Shown here piece by piece: positions 37,037 through 45,278 of a DNA stretch of 64,000 nt. Numbering within the stretch: position 1 is the first letter of the stretch; every line of letters starts with the position of its first letter. The DNA is from CAWHNT01 sp963830775 (GTDB lineage Bacteria; Pseudomonadota; Alphaproteobacteria; Geminicoccales; Geminicoccaceae), in NCBI GenBank assembly GCA_963830775.1, contig CAWHNT010000032.1, forward strand, positions 372,001 to 436,000. The letters run 5' to 3'. The position numbers and the translations under genes are program-made. The notes under the pieces are model-generated. The model worked only from the letters and a program-made list of their open reading frames with translations, made no database searches and was not told the origin of the DNA.

Positions 37037-37678
37037 ATGCCAGCTTACAAGATCAAGGCTTTCCCCGCCCCCTTCGATGCCCCGAGGTTCCAGGAGGTGG
37101 CGCAGAGCTGCGCCTTCATCCTGGCGGCCAACTGGTGCATGCAGGGTATTCGCGGAATGGATGGCAAGGAGCTGGGCTTCCGGCTCCTGCTGGAACTGCT
37201 GGTTGCGGCAGTCCTGCAAGATGCCGTCGGCCTGCCGGCGGCCCTGGTGCTGGCCCACAGCTTCAGCTTCACCCTCAACGGCCAGGTCTGGGTCTGCGTG
37301 CGCTACTGCCCGGCCTATCGCCGCTCGCCGCGTGCGGTCGACAAGTTCGAACGGCGGACGGCGAACCGGCTCCGGCGGCTGCCCTGGCTCGAGGAGGCGG
37401 TGCTGATCGGCTCGCGCGGTGGCACGGCACCTCGCGGCACCCGCTCCGACATCGACCTCCGCCTCGTCTTCCCGCCCGGCCCCCTCGCCTGGCTGCGCAC
37501 CAACCTCCTGCTCCTGCGCCTGCGCGCGGCCGCCTTCGTGCGGATGATCCCGCTCGACCTCTATGCCTATGACGGCATCGACAGCCTGCGCCGGTTCGAC
37601 CAGCGCGAGCCCTTGCGCTTGGTCCTCGACCGCCAGGGCCGTCTCGCCGCTACCTTCCCGGCACGGGTGACGCCGTGA
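37037..37678 (+). CDS. nucleotidyltransferase-like protein of the exopolysaccharide region
   Basis: A 213-residue protein. The segment GSRGGTAPRGTRSDIDLRLV (about residues 133-152) has the GS...D.D pattern of a nucleotidyltransferase (MNT/DNA polymerase beta-like) active site: GS followed 12-14 residues later by SDIDL. The N-terminal half has two hydrophobic stretches (FRLLLELLVAAVLQDAVGLP) that may be buried or membrane-attached. The ATG at 37037 is preferred (GAGG six bases upstream); one at 37007 has none. It overlaps the PssD-like gene (GTGA). Its biochemical role is unknown, but linkage to PssD/PssE suggests involvement in polysaccharide assembly. Confidence 0.65.
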   Translation: MPAYKIKAFPAPFDAPRFQEVAQSCAFILAANWCMQGIRGMDGKELGFRLLLELLVAAVLQDAVGLPAALVLAHSFSFTLNGQVWVCVRYCPAYRRSPRAVDKFERRTANRLRRLPWLEEAVLIGSRGGTAPRGTRSDIDLRLVFPPGPLAWLRTNLLLLRLRAAAFVRMIPLDLYAYDGIDSLRRFDQREPLRLVLDRQGRLAATFPARVTP

Positions 37679-38138
37679 GCCTCCATGTCGAGCAGCGGCG
37701 CACCTGCCTCGCCTACTCGCCTGGCGGGCACCGGGCCGAGCTCGAGCGCGCACTCGCCGGCATCAGCTTCACCGACTGCTTCCACGTCACCTTCCGCAGC
37801 GGGCGGGCGGCACCGGCGGGCGTGCCGGTCCACCATGTCTGCCACCCGCGCCGCTCGGCCCTGCGCACGCTGGCGAACGCCGTCCAGTCCCTGTTGCTTC
37901 TGGCCTGCGCAAACGGCCACGGCTCGTGATCACGACCGGGGCCGACGTGGCGACGCCGATCTTCGTCCTCGCCAAGCTGTTGGGTGCGACCACCATCTTC
38001 ATCGAGAATGGCGGTACCATCGAGCCCTCGCTCGCCGGCCGCCTCTGCTACCGCTTCAGCGACCTCTTCATCGTCCAGTGGCCGGAGAAGCTGGCAGCCT
38101 TCCCGCGCGGGGTCCTCAGCCAGGGGGTGCTGCTCTGA
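37675..38138 (+). CDS. PssD/ALG14-like glycosyltransferase subunit, frameshifted
   Basis: A membrane-anchoring subunit of about 154 codons for a two-part GT28-type glycosyltransferase. The opening CLAYSPGGHRAELERALAGI has the family's S-GGH motif. A change near 37905 joins SLLLLA to VITTGADVATPIFVLAKLLG, followed by FIENGGTIEPSLAGRLCYRF (in ALG14 and PssD the equivalent FIES.A/G region) and FSDLFIVQWPE. It starts at GTG overlapping the previous stop. It would recruit the PssE-like catalytic subunit encoded next. Confidence 0.78.
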
Positions 38139-38650
38139 TCCTGGTCAGCGTCGGCACCTTCGTGCGTGGGTTCGACGAGCTCGTGGTTGCCGCCGATCAG
38201 GCCGCGGCCGCCCTGGGCCTGACCGGCTTCGCCCAGATCGGCCACTCCTCCGTCCTGCCGCGCCACCTGAAGTGGGCCCGCTTCCTGCCGGAGGAGGAGC
38301 TGCGCCATCGTCTCTCCGCCGCCCGTATCGTCGTCTGCCATGGCGGCATGGGCATCCTCGGCGAGGCGATGCGAGCCGGCCGGCCGATCCTGGCGGTGCC
38401 CCGGACGGGCCCGACCACCCCCGACCACCCGGCCAACGACCAGCGCGAGTTCCTGCAGAGGCTCTCGGCCGTACACCCGATCGAGGTCTGCGCGGAGCCG
38501 GCGCGGCTGCTGGACCATCTTCGCCGGCTCGCCGCGGCAGCTCCCGACCGGGTCGACTATCGTCTCGACTGCAACATCCCGCGGATCGTCGCCGGCTTCC
38601 TCAGCGCGAGGCGGCCCTCGTCGATGGAAGCGGCGGAGCGGCGGCCTTAG
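38135..38650 (+). CDS. PssE/ALG13-like glycosyltransferase catalytic subunit
   Basis: A 171-residue GT28 C-terminal domain protein. It opens LILVSVGTFVRGFDELVVAA, the typical VTVGT..FD.L start, and has the donor-site IVVCHGGMGILGEAMRAGRP followed by NDQREFLQRL. No ATG, GTG or TTG lies near the conserved start. CTG at 38135 overlaps the TGA of the PssD-like gene as CTGA, in place of the ATGA seen elsewhere, so either CTG is the start or the base is miscalled. It ends convergently, overlapping the small membrane-protein gene by four bases. Confidence 0.8.
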   Translation: MILVSVGTFVRGFDELVVAADQAAAALGLTGFAQIGHSSVLPRHLKWARFLPEEELRHRLSAARIVVCHGGMGILGEAMRAGRPILAVPRTGPTTPDHPANDQREFLQRLSAVHPIEVCAEPARLLDHLRRLAAAAPDRVDYRLDCNIPRIVAGFLSARRPSSMEAAERRP

Positions 38651-38913
38651 TCCCGGCCAGCGCCTTCGTCATAGCCGCGGCGGCTGCTGATGATGATCAG
38701 CGTGGTCAGGCCGCCGCCGAGCAGCAGCGTGACCACGGCACCAAGGGACAGCGCGATCAGCCCGTGCGTGCCGATCGGGGTGTCCTGCATCCCCTGCCAC
38801 AGGTACCAGGCGGCGGCCGCCGCGACGACGACGAACCCGGCCAGGAGCAGGAGCACGAAGGCCCCCGCCAGCGGCGATCGCCGGGTCCGGGGCTCGTCTT
38901 CGACATCTGCCAT
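38647..38913 (-). CDS. small two-helix membrane protein
   Basis: An 88-residue protein with a charged N-terminus (MADVEDEPRTRRSP), two strong membrane helices (LAGAFVLLLLAGFVVVAAAA and GLIALSLGAVVTLLLGGGLT) and a charged tail. Similar short two-TM proteins are frequent in Alphaproteobacteria and have no assigned function. It is convergent with the polysaccharide genes and stands alone. Confidence 0.65.
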   Translation of the reverse strand: MADVEDEPRTRRSPLAGAFVLLLLAGFVVVAAAAAWYLWQGMQDTPIGTHGLIALSLGAVVTLLLGGGLTTLIIISSRRGYDEGAGRD

Positions 38914-40027
38914 GTCGCACCGCCTCCCGGCTGCGAGGATGGAGGAGGTAGGACGCCTCCGTCCCGGGCCAATAAAGGCTTAGCCAGGGTCTCTGTTCCG
39001 CAGCGAGGGGACCCGCACGGATTTCTTCCCTTTTTCGCCTAAGGGGCGATATAGCATTGGTCTCTCAACTAACAGGCGATTGATCGATCCGTGCTGTCCG
39101 CGATTGAATTGGTCCTGGAGCAACCCCCGCCGCGCGCGGTGCTGCACCTGCAGCCGGCCATGCTGCTCGACCTCGTGCGCGCGACAGACGCCGCGATCCT
39201 CATCCTCGCCGGCGGCATGGCCGCCTGGTCGCAGACCGTCAATCCAGCGCTGGTGTCATTCGCCCTGGCGCTGGGCACCCTGTTGGCCCTCAATCTCCTC
39301 CAGTTCGCCTCCGCCTACCGTCTGCCGGCGCTGAAGCAGCCGGGGCTGCAGGCCCGGCTGGCGATCCCGGCCGTGGGTGCAGCACTCCTGCTGGTGGCCG
39401 GGATCGACCTCGGGCTCGGGCAGGGGCTGGTCCCGCCGGAGCTGGTGGGCTTGTGGCTCGTCGCGGCCCTGCCCCTGCTGCTGCTTTCACGGGCAGCCCT
39501 GCCCGCCCTCATCCGCCGCCTCGAGCGGAGCGGGCTGCTGGCAGTGCGGGTGGTGGTGGTCGGCGCCGGCGAGCAGGGCCAGCGCCTCGTCCACCAGCTT
39601 CGCGCCGCCGGAGAGGGTGTCCGCCTTGTCGGCCTCTTCGACGACCGGGGTGCCTGCGCCCCCTGCTATGTCGGCGGCAACCCGGTGCTGGGCGGCATCG
39701 ACCGGCTGCTCGCCTTTGCCGCCCGGCAGCCGGTCGACCTCGTCATCGTGGCCCTGCCGCAGGGTGCCGAGGCCCGGCTCCAGGAAACCCTGCGCCGGCT
39801 GCGTCAGCTGCCGGTCGACATCCGCCTCTGCCCCGACCAGACCGGCACCCGGCTCGGCGGGGGCCGCGTCACCGAGCTTGCGGGCGTGCCGCTGCTCCAT
39901 GTCCACGACCGCCCGCTGGCAGGTCGCGCCCGGCTGGCCAAGGCGGCCCTGGACCGTGCCCTGGCCGCGTTCGTGCTCCTCCTCACGGCACCTCTCTTCC
40001 TCGGCATCGCGGTGGCGATCAGGCTAG

Positions 40028-40858
40028 GGCCTGCGCTCAATTGCGGGATCAAGTGGCGGGTTGAGCGGTTTGGAAGGCTTTGCAGTCTGGAGGAGCGGAC
40101 CGATGCGCGCTATGCCTTGCGCGATGACCAGTGGGAGCGGATCAAGGACCTGCTGCCCGGCCGTCCGGGCATGTGGGCGTGACCGCCAGGGACAACCGCC
40201 TCTTCGTCGAGGCCGTGCTCTACCGCTACCGCGCCGGCATCCCCTGGGCGATTTGCGGAGCGGTTCGGCGACTACAAAAAGGTGCACAGCGCTTTTGCCG
40301 CTGGGCCAGGAGCGGGGTGTGGGCCCGCTTGTTCGAGCACTTGGCAGGCGACGCGGACAATGAGTATGCGATGATCGACAGCACCATCGTCCGCGCCCAT
40401 CAGCACAGTGCTGGAGCGGCAAAAAGACGGTGATGAAGCCATCGGGCGCAGCGCGGCGGCCTGAGCACGAAGATCGACGCCACCGTGGACGCGCTGGGCA
40501 ACCGACCGGCTTCGCCCTCTCGCCCGGGCAGGCGCACGACCTGGAAGGTGCCGATGCTCTGCTGCCGGGTCTCGTGGCCGACGCGCTGATCGCCGACAAG
40601 GCGTATGATGCCGACGAGCGGGTGCTCAAGCCGCTGGCGGAGGCTGGCAGGACGGCCGTGATCCCGTCCAAGGGCAACCGCAAGGCGCCTCGCGTCTACG
40701 ACAAGAACCTCTACAAGGCACGTCACCTGATCGAGAACTTCTTCGCCAAGCTGAAGCAGTTCCGGGCGATTGCCACACGGTACGACAAGCGGGCGGTGCA
40801 CTTCCTCGGCGCCATCCATCTCGCGGCTAGCGTTATCTGGCTCAATTGAGGACAGGCC
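40028..40858 (+). mobile_element. IS5-family (IS427-group-like) insertion sequence
   Basis: An 831-bp element with imperfect 16-bp terminal inverted repeats: GGCCTGCGCTCAATTG at the left and the complement of GGCCTGTCCTCAATTG at the right (two mismatches). It is flanked by a TAG duplication (40025-40027 and 40859-40861) inside a CTAG context, matching the YTAR target preference of IS427-group elements. It carries one transposase gene in the same direction as the interrupted gene. No second copy is present in the window. Confidence 0.9.
40103..40849 (+). CDS. IS5-family DDE transposase, multiple frame changes
   Basis: Read across frames, this gives a typical IS427-group transposase of about 250 residues: YALRDDQWERIKDLLPGRPG, DNRLFVEAVLYRYRAGIPW, FCRWARSGVWARLFEHLAGD, the DDE residue region NEYAMIDSTIVRAHQH, then ALIADKAYDADERVLKPLAE and ARHLIENFFAKLKQFRAIAT with AASVIWLN at the end. 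At least four indels are needed, for example AAAAA where AAAAAA is expected near 40420 and AACCGACC where AACCCGACC is expected near 40500. Most are missing bases in short runs. Programmed frameshifting would explain one shift, not four, so sequencing error or decay is likelier. Confidence 0.75.
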
Positions 40859-41430
40859 TAGGCTCGGCGGGACCGGTCCTGTTCCGCCAGAAGCGTTATG
40901 GCTGCAACGGCCAGGTGATCGAGATCTTCAAGTTCCGGACCATGTGGGCAGAAGCCTGCGAGGACGGCACCGGCCCGTTCCGCCAGGTGCGCAAGGGCGA
41001 TCTGCGCGTGACGCCGCTGGGTCGATTCCTGCGCCGCACCAGCCTCGACGAGCTGCCGCAGTTCCTCAACGTTCTTCGCGGCGAGATGTCGATCGTGGGC
41101 CCGCGCCCGCATGCCGTGGCCCATGCGCGGCAGTTCGCACCGCTCCTCGACACCTACCTCGCCCGGCATCGGGTGAAGCCCGGCATCACCGGCTGGGCCC
41201 AGGTCCACGGGCTGCGCGGCGAGACCGACACGCTGGAGAAGATGCGGCACCGGCTCGAGCACGACCTCCATTACATCGACAACTGGTCGCTTTCCCTGGA
41301 CCTCAGGATTATCTTACGCACGCTCCTCGTCGGGTTCAGCCACCCGAACGCCTGCTGAGGAGAGGGCCGACACTTCGACAGCGGCCCGCCACCCTGCCCT
41401 GGAGCGCCGCCCCTGAGCATCGAAGCCCCG

Positions 41431-41928
41431 TTGTTCCTGGCCGGCATGCGGCAGCTGGCGGCGGGTGTCACCATCGTCACCACGGCGCAAGGTGCCGCCC
41501 GCGCCGGCCTCACCGCCACCGCCGTCTGCTCGGTCTCGGCTGAGCCGCCGCAGCTCCTGGCCTGCGTCAACCGCGAGGCCGAGGCCCACAGCCTGCTCCT
41601 TTCCAGCGGCTGCCTCGCCGTCAACCTGCTGGCAGCCGAGCAGTACGAGCTCGCCGACCGCTTCGCCGGCCGCACCGGCGTGATGGGCGAGGCCCGCTTC
41701 CAGGCCGGAAGCTGGACTACGCTCGCCACTGGCGCCCCGGTTCTCGAGGACGCGCTGGCGAGCTTCGACTGCCACATCGCAACGGCCCAGGAAGCCGGCA
41801 CCCACACCATCTTCATCGCCCGGGTGGTGGGCGTGACGGTCAACCCAGGCCGCCGCCCGATCGTCTATGTCGACGGCGCCTACGGGCTGATCGAGCGGCT
41901 GCTGCCACCAGCGGCCGAGGCCAGCTAG
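41431..41928 (+). CDS. flavin reductase family protein
   Basis: A flavin reductase-like (FMN-binding split-barrel) protein of about 165 residues. MRQLAAGVTIVTTAQGA opens the domain; LTATAVCSVSAEPPQLLACV and LAVNLLAAEQYELADRFAGR are the conserved FMN-contact and core segments. It may supply reduced flavin to a monooxygenase partner, none of which is next to it. The start is uncertain: TTG at 41431 or ATG at 41446; the family usually has a few residues before MR.LA. Its stop overlaps the convergent dapB by four bases. Confidence 0.82.
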   Translation: MFLAGMRQLAAGVTIVTTAQGAARAGLTATAVCSVSAEPPQLLACVNREAEAHSLLLSSGCLAVNLLAAEQYELADRFAGRTGVMGEARFQAGSWTTLATGAPVLEDALASFDCHIATAQEAGTHTIFIARVVGVTVNPGRRPIVYVDGAYGLIERLLPPAAEAS

Positions 41929-42733
41929 CGCCCCGCACCCAGCCCCAGCACGTCGCTCATCCCGTAGAGCCCCGGCGCGCGCCCCTCGGTCCACCGCGCT
42001 GCATGCACGGCACCGCGGGCGTATATCCGGCGGTCGGTGGCGATGTGGGCCAGCTCCAGCCGCTCACCCAGCCCGGCAAACACCACCCGATGGTCGCCCA
42101 CGACGTCGCCGCCGCGCAGGGTGGCGAAGCCGATCGTGCCGGCCTCGCGCGGGCCCGTGATTCCGTCGCGCACCCGCACGGCAGCCTCCTCCAGCGCCAC
42201 CTGCCGGCCGCGGGCCGCGGCTCGCCCCAGGGCCAGGGCGGTGCCGGACGGGGCGTCGACCTTGTGGCGGTGGTGCATCTCGACGATCTCGATGTCGTAG
42301 CCGGCGTCGAGGGCGGCTGCGGCCCGCTCGACCAGGCCCAGCAGCAGGTTGACACCGAGGCTCATGTTGGGCGCCCAGACGATCGGGATGCGTTGGGCGT
42401 GAGCCTCGAGCCGCCGCGTCTGCTCCGGGTCGAGGCCGGTAGTGCCGATCACGTGCGCGCAACCCGCTCGGCCGCGCGTGCGGTGGTGGCGAGCGTGGCC
42501 TCGGGCGTGGAGAACTCGATCAGCACGTCGGAGGCTGCGAGCAGGGCGTCCAGATCGTCCGTGGCGGCGAGGCCAACGGGCTCGAGCCCGGCAAGCGTGC
42601 CCAGGTCCTGGCCCAGCGCCGGGTGGCCGGGCCGCTCCAGCCCGCCGGCCAGGGCGACGCCCTCGGTTTCCAGCACCTGGCGCAGATTGGTCCGGCCCAT
42701 CCGTCCGGCACAGCCCACGATCCCGATCCGCAT
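41925..42733 (-). CDS. dapB: 4-hydroxy-tetrahydrodipicolinate reductase, frameshifted
   Basis: DapB, of the lysine/diaminopimelate pathway, about 269 codons. The first frame has the dinucleotide-binding GIVGCAGRMGRTNLRQVL and EFSTPEATLATTARAAER. After a shift near 42460 the next frame has AHVIGTTGLDPEQ, WAPNMSLGVNLLLGLVERAA, the active-site EMHHRHKVDAPSGTALALGR (HHRxKxDAPSGTA, with the catalytic His and Lys) and GTIGFATLRGGDVVGDH. Restoring one G in a GGG run near 42460 joins AERGCAHVIGTT. The pathway is normally essential for cell-wall synthesis, so an error in the sequence is much more likely than a dead gene, unless a second copy exists. Confidence 0.9.
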
Positions 42734-42867
42734 TCGAGCCCTCCCCCGCGCGTGGGCCGCCACGAACCGGCCGGGCGGCCGTGCTGTCAAGCTGGTGAAG
42801 CGGGCGCCGCTTGCCTGTGAGCGCCGGAACGGCCAGTCTGATGGCACGCAAGGATGGAGGCCAGACC

Positions 42868-43612
42868 ATGGACCAGCTGCTCGAGCTCTTGAGCACCGAG
42901 CTGCCGATCCGGCCCATCGAGTACCGGCCGCCGCCGGGTGAGACCGGGCTCGTCATCGTCGACGAGGTGAACGGCTTCTGCACGGTGGGTGCCGGCAACC
43001 TCGCCCCTGCATCGCCCAACGCCCAGGTCTCGCAGATGGTCGAGGTCACGACTGGCCTCGCCCGCCGCTTCGTCGAGCGCCGCTGGCCCGTGCTCGCCTT
43101 CCTCGACACCCACGAGCCCGGCAAGCCCGAGCCGCCCTACCCGCCGCATTGCGAGCGCGGCACCGGCGAGGAGAACCTCGTCCCGGAGCTCTCCTGGATG
43201 CAGGACGAGCCCGACGTCACGCTCCTGCGCAAGGACTGCATCAACGGCTTCGTCGGCGGGATCGAGCCCATCCATCACGGCAGCGCACGGCGCCTGCCGG
43301 AACAAGGTCGTGGACTGGGTCACGGCACACCGCCTGCGGAGCGTGGTGGCGGTGGGGATCTGCACCGACATCTGCGTCATGGACTTCGTCCTCACCATGC
43401 TCTCGGCGCGCAACCACGGCCTGATGCCGACGCTCAAGGACATCGTGGTTCTCGAGCCCGCCTGCGCCACCTACGACCTGCCGCGGGCGGCAGCGGAGGG
43501 CCTGGGCCTGCCCGCGACCTCGGCCCACCCGCAGACGGCGACCCATCATCTCGGGCTCTATTTCATGGCCTCGCGCGGGGCCGTGATCGCGAGCAGCCTT
43601 GCCGAGGCCTGA
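42868..43612 (+). CDS. isochorismatase-family cysteine hydrolase, frameshifted
   Basis: A cysteine hydrolase of about 248 codons related to nicotinamidases. The first frame has GETGLVIVDEVNGFCTVGAG (the catalytic Asp in the VIVDEVN segment), then VLAFLDTHEPGKPEPPYPPH (candidate metal ligands Asp and His) and LLRKDCINGFVGG (catalytic Lys). After a shift near 43290 the other frame has VVAVGICTDICVMDFVLTML, with the nucleophilic Cys in GICTDICV. GGAGG lies seven bases before the ATG. Its natural substrate could be nicotinamide or another amide. Confidence 0.82.
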
Positions 43613-43675
43613 TCGGTCGGGCCCGGCGTCGCGTAGAGGCAAGTGGACAGGCGTCACCAACAACGGAGCAGCCCC

Positions 43676-44713
43676 ATGCAGGTCCGACTCGCGGCCCTGG
43701 CCACCCGCGTGCCGGAGCACCGGTTCAGCCAGACCGAGGCGCGGACCCGGGCAGCGGCCCTCTTCGCCGACGCGATGCCGGACGTGGACCGGCTGCTGCC
43801 GCTCTTCGACAATGCCGGGATCGAGTGGCGCTACTCGGCCCAGCCGATCGCCTGGCATACCGAGGGCCACGGCTTCGCAGTCCGCAACACCAGCTTCATC
43901 GCCGCTGCCGAGGAGCTGCTGACCGACGCCGCCCGCACGGCGATCGCGCGGGCCGGGATCGAGCCCGATGGCGTCGATGCCGTGGTCTGCGTCTGCTCGA
44001 CCGGCATCGCCACGCCCAGCCTCGATGCCCGCATCGCCGAGCGGCTGGGCCTGCGCCACGATGTCGAGCGCACGCCCCTCTTCGGCCTCGGCTGCGCCGG
44101 CGGTGCCTTGGGCCTCTCCCGTGCCGCCGCCCTTGCCCGCGCCAACCCCGGCTCGCGCGTGCTCTTCCTCGTGGTCGAGCTCTGCACGCTGGCCCTGCGC
44201 CTGAGCGACCGCACCAAGGCCAACCTCGTTGCCTGCGCTCTCTTCGGCGACGGTGCCGCGGCCGCCATCCTGAGCACCGACCTGCCGGGCCCGCGTCTCG
44301 GCATCAGCGGCGAGCACCGCTGGAACGGCACCCTCGAGGTGATGGGCTGGCAGGTCGAGGATGACGGGCTGGGCGTCCTGTTCTCGGTCAAGGTCCCGGA
44401 GATCGCCCGCCAGCACACCCGTGCGGCGACGCTGGCCTTCCTGGAGCGACACGGCCTCGACTACACCGCGGTCGACCGCTTCATCTGCCATCCCGGCGGG
44501 GCCAAGGTGGTGGATGCCCTGGAGCGCGCCTACGAGCTGGAGCCCGGGACACTCGCCGACGCCCGCGCGGTCTTGCGCGACTACGGCAACATGTCGGCCG
44601 CCACCGTGCTCTTCGTCCTCGCCCGTGCCCTGCGTGAACCCGGCTGGAGGCGTGGGCTCCTCACCGCCATGGGCCCAGGCTTCTGCGCCGCCTACCAGAT
44701 GATCGAGCGGTGA
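43676..44713 (+). CDS. type III polyketide synthase
   Basis: A chalcone-synthase-fold type III PKS of 345 residues that condenses a fatty acyl starter with malonyl-CoA units into alkylresorcinols or alkylpyrones. The Cys-His-Asn triad is intact: Cys140 in LFGLGCAGGALGLSRA, His272 in FICHPGGAKVVDALE and Asn305 in RDYGNMSAATVLFVL. GGAG precedes the ATG at 43676. Its stop overlaps the start of an ICMT-family methyltransferase (GTGA). The two-gene pair resembles BpsA/BpsB of Bacillus and SrsA/SrsB of Streptomyces, where the second enzyme O-methylates the phenolic lipid. Confidence 0.9.
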   Translation: MQVRLAALATRVPEHRFSQTEARTRAAALFADAMPDVDRLLPLFDNAGIEWRYSAQPIAWHTEGHGFAVRNTSFIAAAEELLTDAARTAIARAGIEPDGVDAVVCVCSTGIATPSLDARIAERLGLRHDVERTPLFGLGCAGGALGLSRAAALARANPGSRVLFLVVELCTLALRLSDRTKANLVACALFGDGAAAAILSTDLPGPRLGISGEHRWNGTLEVMGWQVEDDGLGVLFSVKVPEIARQHTRAATLAFLERHGLDYTAVDRFICHPGGAKVVDALERAYELEPGTLADARAVLRDYGNMSAATVLFVLARALREPGWRRGLLTAMGPGFCAAYQMIER

Positions 44714-45213
44714 CCCCGGTTCTCATCGTCACCTTCCTCGTCGCCCTGCAGCGCCTGGGCGAGCTCGTCATCGCCCGCCGCAACACGAGCCGCCTTCTGG
44801 CCGCCGGTGCGGTCGAGCACGGCAGCCTCCATTACCCCCTGATCGTCGCCCTCCACGCCGCGTGGCTCGTCACCCTGCCCCTCGTGGTGCCGGCCGACCG
44901 CTGGCCCGATCCGTTCCTGCTGGCATTCTTCCTCGTCCTCCAGGCGCTCCGCGTCTGGGTCCTTCTCACCCTGGGCGAACGGTGGACCACGCGCATCATC
45001 ACGCTCGAAGGTGCCCCGCCGGTCCGCCATGGTCCCTATCGCTTCGTCCGTCATCCCAACTACCTGATCGTGGCGCTCGAGTTCGCGGCCCTGCCGCTGG
45101 CCTTCGGCGCCTGGCTGCATGCGCTCGTCTTCTCGGCACTGAACGCGGCACTCCTGCTGCTCTTGCGTATTCCGGCCGAGAACCGGGCATGGGCTTCGGC
45201 ACCACGGCGTTGA
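44710..45213 (+). CDS. isoprenylcysteine carboxyl methyltransferase-family protein
   Basis: A 167-residue integral-membrane methyltransferase with about four helices. The family signature lies at RHGPYRFVRHPNYLIVALEF (G.YR.vRHPnYl, the SAM-binding region of ICMT-like enzymes). It begins at GTG overlapping the type III PKS stop. In homologous operons this enzyme methylates alkylpyrone or alkylresorcinol products rather than isoprenylcysteine. The last residues (ENRAWASAPRR) are in a different style from relatives; a frame error near the end is possible because the alternative frame reads GFGTTALIGR. Confidence 0.82.
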   Translation: MTPVLIVTFLVALQRLGELVIARRNTSRLLAAGAVEHGSLHYPLIVALHAAWLVTLPLVVPADRWPDPFLLAFFLVLQALRVWVLLTLGERWTTRIITLEGAPPVRHGPYRFVRHPNYLIVALEFAALPLAFGAWLHALVFSALNAALLLLLRIPAENRAWASAPRR

Positions 45214-45278
45214 TCGGGCGTTAAGGCGGCACCGGTGCTGTTCAGCGGCGCCCGCGCCGCCGCTCGGGAGGAAACAGG

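Larger units (their letters stand above)
39091..41358 (+). pseudogene. polyprenyl glycosylphosphotransferase (exopolysaccharide priming enzyme) split by an IS element
   Basis: Without the insertion this reads as one protein of about 475 residues. The N-terminal part has several membrane helices and a nucleotide-binding-like domain (VVVVGAGEQGQRLVHQL); the C-terminal part is the bacterial sugar transferase domain that links sugar-1-phosphate to undecaprenyl phosphate. The left part stops at FLGIAVAIRL; the right part resumes GSAGPVLFRQKRYGCNGQVI, EIFKFRTMW, RRTSLDELPQFLNVLRGEMS and VKPGITGWAQV. The codons AGG CTA GGC TCG rejoin exactly once the IS and one TAG copy are removed. The start is GTG at 39091 without a clear ribosome-binding site. 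The insertion lies inside the catalytic domain, so polysaccharide initiation by this gene should be lost. Confidence 0.88.

Noticed and set aside
40103..40849. Programmed frameshifting in the IS transposase
   Set aside because: At least four separate indels are needed, several being missing bases in short runs; programmed shifting would give one defined shift.
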